Assembly (NCBI GenBank): GCA_023101885.1 | Contig: JALPQD010000225.1 | Span: 1,674,001 to 1,738,000 of the forward strand | Length of the DNA stretch: 64,000 bases | Direction of reading: 5' to 3' | Origin: Typhlomys cinereus | Taxonomy: Eukaryota; Chordata; Mammalia; Rodentia; Platacanthomyidae | Shown: piece after piece, positions 58,850 to 64,000 of the stretch | How positions within the stretch are numbered: position 1 is the first letter of the stretch | Layout of the letters: each line of letters starts with the position of its first letter | Made by a program: the position numbers and the translations under genes | The notes under the pieces: model-generated | Databases searched by the model: none | Told to the model about the DNA's origin: nothing | Seen by the model: the letters and a program-made list of their open reading frames with translations, nothing else

Positions 58850-59110
58850 GGCAGGTATGGTCCAGGAGTCAATTTGACAGTTGATACATGAGACTTTAGG
58901 AACATCTATGAAGGATTATTTAGTTATTAAGGCAATCCTTTGAGCAAGTCTGTAGGGAATTTATCTGATTGATATAAGAAGACTCAGTCCATAGTGGGTG
59001 GGCCGATTCCCTGGGTAAGTGGGTCAAAAGGAGAAGAGAGAGGAGAGACAGAGAGACAGAGGGTTAGTTTTTGCGTCAGGGAACTAGGGCTACCACAAAT
59101 AGGACACTAT
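58850..59110 (+). mobile_element. MaLR-type LTR fragment
   Basis: Order shared with 23.3 kb: caggtatggtccaggagtca, ttaaggcaatcctttgagc, ttatctgattgatataagaa, gactcagtccatagtgggtg, gattccctgggtaag, followed by an AGAG-rich stretch. No terminal borders found. Confidence 0.5.
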
Positions 59111-60239
59111 CATGTAGGGACCACCATATTGATATCATAGTTGCCACTACAAGGATGCCACCAGCCACCACGTTGTTGACTGATTGGGGCAAGACTGGTT
59201 AGTCCCAGGGTATGTACCTGTAGAGTCTTTGTCTGTGCACTTCCCAGGGTAGGTGCAGGCTCTGCCAGTGGTTGTGGATTCATGCTTTTGTGTATCTGTA
59301 TCTCCGTGTGGGTTGCGTCTGCACAGAGGGTTCAGAACTGTGGTTTATTCTTCAACAAAACATCAGGCTGAACACTGAACATTTGCTGTCCCCAGCTCCT
59401 CTTTCTCCTTCCTCTTTTTCTCCCCACTTGCTTGCCTCTTCTCCATCCTGTCAAATACAAAATAGAACTCAGTTTCTTCCTGTCTGGTATCAGCACTTCA
59501 GCCATCTTACCCCTGCGCACATCCTTCCTCTTGGGTCTCACTTCTTCAAGGGGTGCACTGAACAATAAATGCACTTCTTTAAAACAAATTCTTGTGCCCA
59601 CTATGAAGAGTCATATAGTTTTCTTTCTGATTTTCGGATATCACTAGAATAACCAGCATCTCTGGGAGGGGGGTCATTATAAAGGCAGTGCACTCACAAC
59701 AGCAGTGGTACATTTTAGTGGGCATAAGACTTGCAGGGAAATCATCAAGCAGCAATGCCAAGTCATATCTGAAACCTCAGATATAACTGAGCCCAGCATC
59801 AAGTCTGAGTAACACATGCAATAAAATTTCACATAAGACCATGTGTCATGAGCCCATCAGCATGCCCTCTTACTTACTTTTCCTCCCATGAGAGTGGAAA
59901 ATTATCTCAAAACCCATCCTTTGATATATTTAATAGATTGTTTTATAGAAAGTGCTTTCTGCCTAAAAAGTAATCTCAAGCGCTTAGTTGTGTCTTTAAT
60001 GGATTAAAATTTCACTTTTCCCCACAACCAGGTAACATTAAGTCGTAGGTAAAACATAGTAAACACAAGTTAATTTATTAACTGGCAGTATACGATCATG
60101 TTTGATGCATTCTTTTGATCTTCCTATATACAGATATTATTATATATGTGTAATATAGTCAGATACAATACATGTGTATGTCATATATATACATTGTATT
60201 AAATGATATATATGTATTTTTATTCATATTACCTATATG
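59111..60239. other. Unassigned DNA; AATAAA near 59564
   Basis: 59111-59600 has a C/T-rich stretch followed by caataaatgc, LTR-like but unsupported by borders. The remainder is AT-rich with no gene. Confidence 0.3.
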
Positions 60240-60254
60240 CATATATCAAGTGCA

Positions 60255-60256
<2 letters not shown>

Positions 60257-60299
<43 letters not shown>
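60257..60299 (+). repeat. (GT)n microsatellite
   Basis: About 21 GT units in AT-rich DNA; here not obviously part of a SINE. Confidence 0.95.
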
Positions 60300-60302
<3 letters not shown>

Positions 60303-62350
60303 AGGTGTCCATATGACACAGCACTAATTGTTTTGACGTTTCAGGTTTGTCATATCTACATTACAATTTTTTCTGCTATCAGTGCAATATTCAACAAGTT
60401 GAATCAGATATTTGCCATTTTATTTAATAGTCTATGTGACTGAACTGATATTTGACTAACGATATCTTATGTCAAAAATCACTCTTTTAATATGATTGTC
60501 TCTGTGGAAATTTTGCTCATTCTTTAAGGATCAGTTTACTCTTTCTGAATTCACTATTTATACTAATAATGTAGAATTAATTTTTCATCTCCATATATTT
60601 ATATATAGACTTTAATTTTGACTTATGTTAGTTAACATTCGCCAGTTCTGTTTTTAACGTGTTTTTGTTAGATGCTTTATTTATCTATCTTCTAGTGCCT
60701 GGCAAGGTATTTGTGTATGTATGCATGTGAATCTGTGTATGCATATATGTATCTATGTAAACATGTAGTAGGTAACTGTTCCCTATGTACCCTGATCATA
60801 ATTCTCTCACATCAGAATGTTTGTTGGGCAAACAGTCCTAACACTGATATAAATGTATTGGTCTTCTGTGTGAATGAGTGCATAAGGCCAGTAATTCCAA
60901 TAATAAACTAAATTCTTACTTATAAACAGATCCAGAGAATTCAGTTGCCTGAGATAAGAACTGGGGGGTCATCTTTGATTTACACTTTTCTGTTTATCCC
61001 TTGTCCAATCAGTTTCAAGTTCTAACCCCTGTCTGTGTTCTGAATCTATTTCTCTCCACTTTGCAATACTTATTCAGGCCACAAGTGCCCTGCCCTGCTT
61101 CTGGCCCAGCCCTTCTTCCATCCTGCGTTGTTTCCAGCTGGACCTCTCCCCATCATGAGTAAGGTCATTCCATGTGTCTGGATGCCCAGGGTCATTAAGA
61201 CTTATTTTCAAGCAGTGGAATAGAACAAGGGAATGTTTGCCATTTTTTAGTGACAAAGAGATACAGCTAGAGGAGAAGAGAGGAGAGGGAAGGGAGAATG
61301 AATTGTGACACAGAACAAGGCTGGGGCGGGGAGACTGAGAGAGGATGTAGTTAGCATTGTTTCTGTCTGCCCTGAGTGCCCTGGTTTCTCACAAGGCAAT
61401 TAGCATGCAGATCAGCTGCACGAAGTCTTGCGTGCGTTAGCAATTGAACACTGGTTTTTCAAGCCCTTCTCTGCTTCTCTGCAAACCCACATGCTCTCTG
61501 GATGCTCTGATACAACTTCTGCTCCAAGATTTAGGCGATGGATAAAAATGATCATGGATGGACTTCAAAATCACCAGGCACCACACTGGCAAACTACTAT
61601 TAATTGTTTTTATCATCTTTAAACTGAAAATCATTTCATCACACCAAAACAGTTGTTCAAATGGACTTGTTTAGGGAGGAAAGCAGACGACTGTGCCTGA
61701 TTCTGAAAATATGAAAAGAATAATCAGCATAGCCATTGGTATTGCATGCACAGAGTGAACGTTCTGGTACAATACACTATGGATGTGTCTGCATCTCCTT
61801 GCAGTGACTCTGTGAAACAAGTCTGGCCGCTCTCTTACCTCTGGATAGATAACATAGTCCAAAGGTACGTGGTGACTGACAGAGATTAGCCTAAAACTGG
61901 TGCAATGCAGTCTACCCTGTAGGCTCGCCCTGCAGCCCACCCTGACATTGTTGCTGAAACAGCTTTTCATTTGTCCTTGTCAGGGTGGTCTACCCTGTAC
62001 ATTGACAGCCCCTAGGAGGGCGGATGCAGGGAGCGATGAACAGAAGACTATGTATCTTCTCGCCCCGCGTCCAGCATGAAGTCAGAGGTGAATATTATGA
62101 TCTAGAACCTTACTGAAAACTACTTGAATCTGAACCTTGACAGGAGAGAGGGAGCAAGGCATCACGGCTGTGGGTGATCAGGTGGCTGCAAACAAAGGTG
62201 CTCTGATTCCAAGGGCAGAGGAAGAGGAAGGACTCAGAACCAAGGTCAGGGAAGCTGTGACTATGGCCAACAGCAGATACTTGGACACATCAGGCTTGGG
62301 GATTACACAGACTAGAGAGACTGAAGCCCTGAGTAGCCACATATGGTAGG
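60303..62350. other. 2-kb unique stretch without recognised genes
   Basis: AT-rich to 61 kb, then mixed. Frames short, no repeat or RNA gene recognised. Confidence 0.35.
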
Positions 62351-62352
62351 AA

Positions 62353-62371
62353 TTTGTGTGCATGTGTGTGC

Positions 62372-62405
<34 letters not shown>

Positions 62406-62656
62406 GTGTGCGTGTGCGTGTGCGTGTGCGTGTGCGTGTGTGTGTGTGTACCTGTGGAGGTCTAAGGGTAATGCTGGAAATTATCTTGGATTTCTCTACC
62501 TCCTTACTGGTTTGTTTTAGAGTTTCCCAGGCTCCACCTTTCAGGGCCAGAATTACAGGCCGACGACATTTCTGCCTGGCATTTTCCAAGGATGAGAATT
62601 CAGTTCCTTTTGCTTTCAAGGCAAATACTTTAATTCCTGCACTATTTCTCCAACCC
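62353..62656 (-). mobile_element. ID-headed SINE, older subfamily
   Basis: Antisense: simple-repeat tail (62356-62450), then the older-subfamily body (ctgtggaggtctaagggtaa, ggaaattatcttggatttc) and a decayed head (aattcctgcactatttctcc). No clean TSD. Confidence 0.65.
62356..62450 (+). repeat. Compound (GT)/(GC)/(GT)/(GTGTGC) simple repeat
   Basis: Alternating purine-pyrimidine for nearly 95 bp: GT, then a (CG)n core of about 8 units (around 62371-62388), then GT and a hexamer GTGTGC run. Lies in a SINE tail. Confidence 0.93.
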
Positions 62657-62659
62657 TAG

Positions 62660-62835
62660 GTAATGAAATTGAGCAAGCTCTTTAACCTCTGCAAACTTTA
62701 GGTTCTTCATCTGTGAAAAAAGGGTGGCCACCCCCCCATTAAGAGACCACTGAGAGAATTAAGAGGGTTAAATTGACAAAGTGCCCAGCCCAGCTCAAAG
62801 AAGGAATTAAGCATTGTTTAAGTAGAAGTGCCTTT
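62660..62835 (+). mobile_element. MIR element
   Basis: MIR order is readable: gagcaagctctttaacctct, ggttcttcatctgtgaaaaa, gagagaattaagagggttaa, agtgcccagcccagc. Diverged, as expected for the family age. Confidence 0.65.
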
Positions 62836-63559
62836 GGAAGACAAGGACAAGGGAGATGATGATCATGATAAAATACTGAAACGCTGGGTCACTCTTGCCT
62901 TGTTTAAGTCTAGACTATAATACCAAAGGAGAAGCAGAGTTGACCTTGCAAGTCAGGGGTGCAGTAAAAGGTTAGGCAGCGAGCCTGCCATAGTCAATGG
63001 ACTATGCATATTCACCTCCCAAGAGTTCACTAGGACCCTAATTGATGTCCTCACGTCCATAAACAAGACAGTAAGCTCTATGCAGGTACCTATCACCCCT
63101 GGGGTTCCTTTGCCTCTGATATTATACCAGCCCTTGGTTGGCCCTGTGTCTGATTATATTGTCAAATCTACATGATCATTATTTTCTTCAATGTCTAGTC
63201 TTGAGTCCTTCTTCTGTAGTTCTGGGAACGAATGAGGAAATGCAGGGGCAGCTGTTGTTCTTGGGACCCCTTTGCTGCCAGACATGACTCTGCAGCTCTC
63301 CATGTGCTCTCTGTGAGAGGGTTCAGACAGGCAACCAGGTGTGTAAGGTCCCTGTGAATGCTGCTTTCCCTAACCCCTGACAGGTGCTGCAAGCTGTGTT
63401 CACAGAGGATGCTCTAGCTGCAGCCTCTAGATCTTCTAGTTCCAACCTCCCCTTCCTGCAAGCTCTAATACCTCAGTGCTGCAGTACTTCTCTTTCTCTA
63501 AGCCGAAGCCCAGGAGGCAAGTTTCCAGCCTCACTTGAGAGGGACTGTAGATTTAATTC
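62836..63559. other. Unique DNA, no recognised feature
   Basis: Nothing recognised on either strand. Confidence 0.35.
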
Positions 63560-63895
63560 AGCCTCTGGGCTCGTCTGGTAGGGATTGTCTGATTACATAA
63601 CCGATGTGGGAGACTCAGCCTAAAAGTAGGAGGCAGCCTTCCCTGGACTTCCTTCCCAGACTGTATTTTAAAAAGTGGTGAAAGCAAGATGAGTACTAAC
63701 GTGCATAGGTGAATTCATCCCTTGTGCTCTGATTATGACTATGATGTACTCAGAACAGCTATGTCTCCTGCTGCTGTGAGTTCCTTGACATGATAAAATA
63801 TAATCTGGAATTGTGAATCGAGTGAGCCTTTCTCCCTTAAATTATGTCAAGATCTTGTGTCACAGTAACAGGAAGGGAAACTGGGATACTAATGC
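63560..63895 (+). mobile_element. MaLR-type LTR fragment
   Basis: Most complete of the group: ggattgtctgattacataac, gatgtgggagactcagcct, aggaggcagccttccctgg, then the 3' end gtgagcctttctcccttaaatt, gtcacagtaacaggaaggg, actgggatactaatgcag. The 3' terminus resembles rodent MaLR LTR ends (acagcaacaggaaagtaactaa in outline). Confidence 0.55.
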
Positions 63896-64000
63896 AGAAT
63901 GATACAGCCTGTTATTTACTGCCTGGGTGGTACTTGCTATTTACAGGAAGGGTTAGACAACTTTTGTTTAAATGATAATAATAATGTTTTTCAGTCTTCG

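Noticed and set aside
62290..62619. 109-codon minus-strand frame with Thr-His/Thr-Arg repeats
   Set aside because: Product of the GT/GC simple repeat in a SINE tail.

Overview
This is mammalian, almost certainly rodent, nuclear DNA without a recognisable host gene. The organism call rests on the repeats: a young L1 LINE with a tandem-monomer 5' promoter, ID-headed tRNA-derived SINEs, B1 and B4-like SINEs, rodent MaLR-type LTRs, and older MIR and MLT1 relics. The abundant young SINE (ID-like head, GC-rich body, CA-repeat tail) is not a murine B1 or B2, so a non-murine rodent is more likely; I cannot name the species. No splice-framed host exon, tRNA, snRNA or rRNA gene was recognised, so the window is intergenic or deep intronic.

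The centrepiece is a full-length L1 on the minus strand (2721-9043), bounded by a perfect 15-bp target-site duplication. It has a GC-rich 5' UTR of one complete 231-bp monomer plus a partial one, an open ORF1 (356 aa), an open ORF2 (1274 aa) with every endonuclease, reverse transcriptase and Cys/His residue I checked, a 3' UTR with a G-rich tract, and a poly(A) tail. It looks recently inserted and potentially mobile. Its ORF1 RNA-binding protein and ORF2 endonuclease/RT would also be the machinery that moved the SINEs here, several of which have perfect duplications.

Layout: 1-2.7 kb, unique DNA with two young SINEs; 2.7-9.06 kb, the L1; 9-16.5 kb, mostly unique DNA with L1 3' remnants; 16.5-26 kb, dense old SINE, MaLR and L1 debris including a rearranged old L1; 26-32 kb, mostly unique; 32.4-34.25 kb, a degenerate CAT-rich repeat domain broken by two LTR-like segments; 34.5-41 kb, unique DNA with LTR, B1/B4, L1 and MLT1 fragments; 41.9-47 kb, an unusual cluster of local duplications (exact 104-bp direct repeat, 41-bp minisatellite, 60-bp tandem duplication, inverted duplication); 48.6-53 kb, LTR and L1 3' UTR fragments; 53.1-58.2 kb, nested L1 3' ends including a young truncated copy almost identical to the full-length one but in opposite orientation; 58-64 kb, microsatellites, MaLR-type LTRs, one old SINE and a MIR.

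The most interesting signal is in the L1 5' UTR. Each monomer carries a TATA-like box 31 bp upstream of the start of the next monomer, and the element's own 5' end falls exactly on a monomer start. The monomer length is a multiple of three, so an antisense reading frame passes through monomers in phase. Coordinates of old repeats are approximate because they come from reading, not from alignment software.
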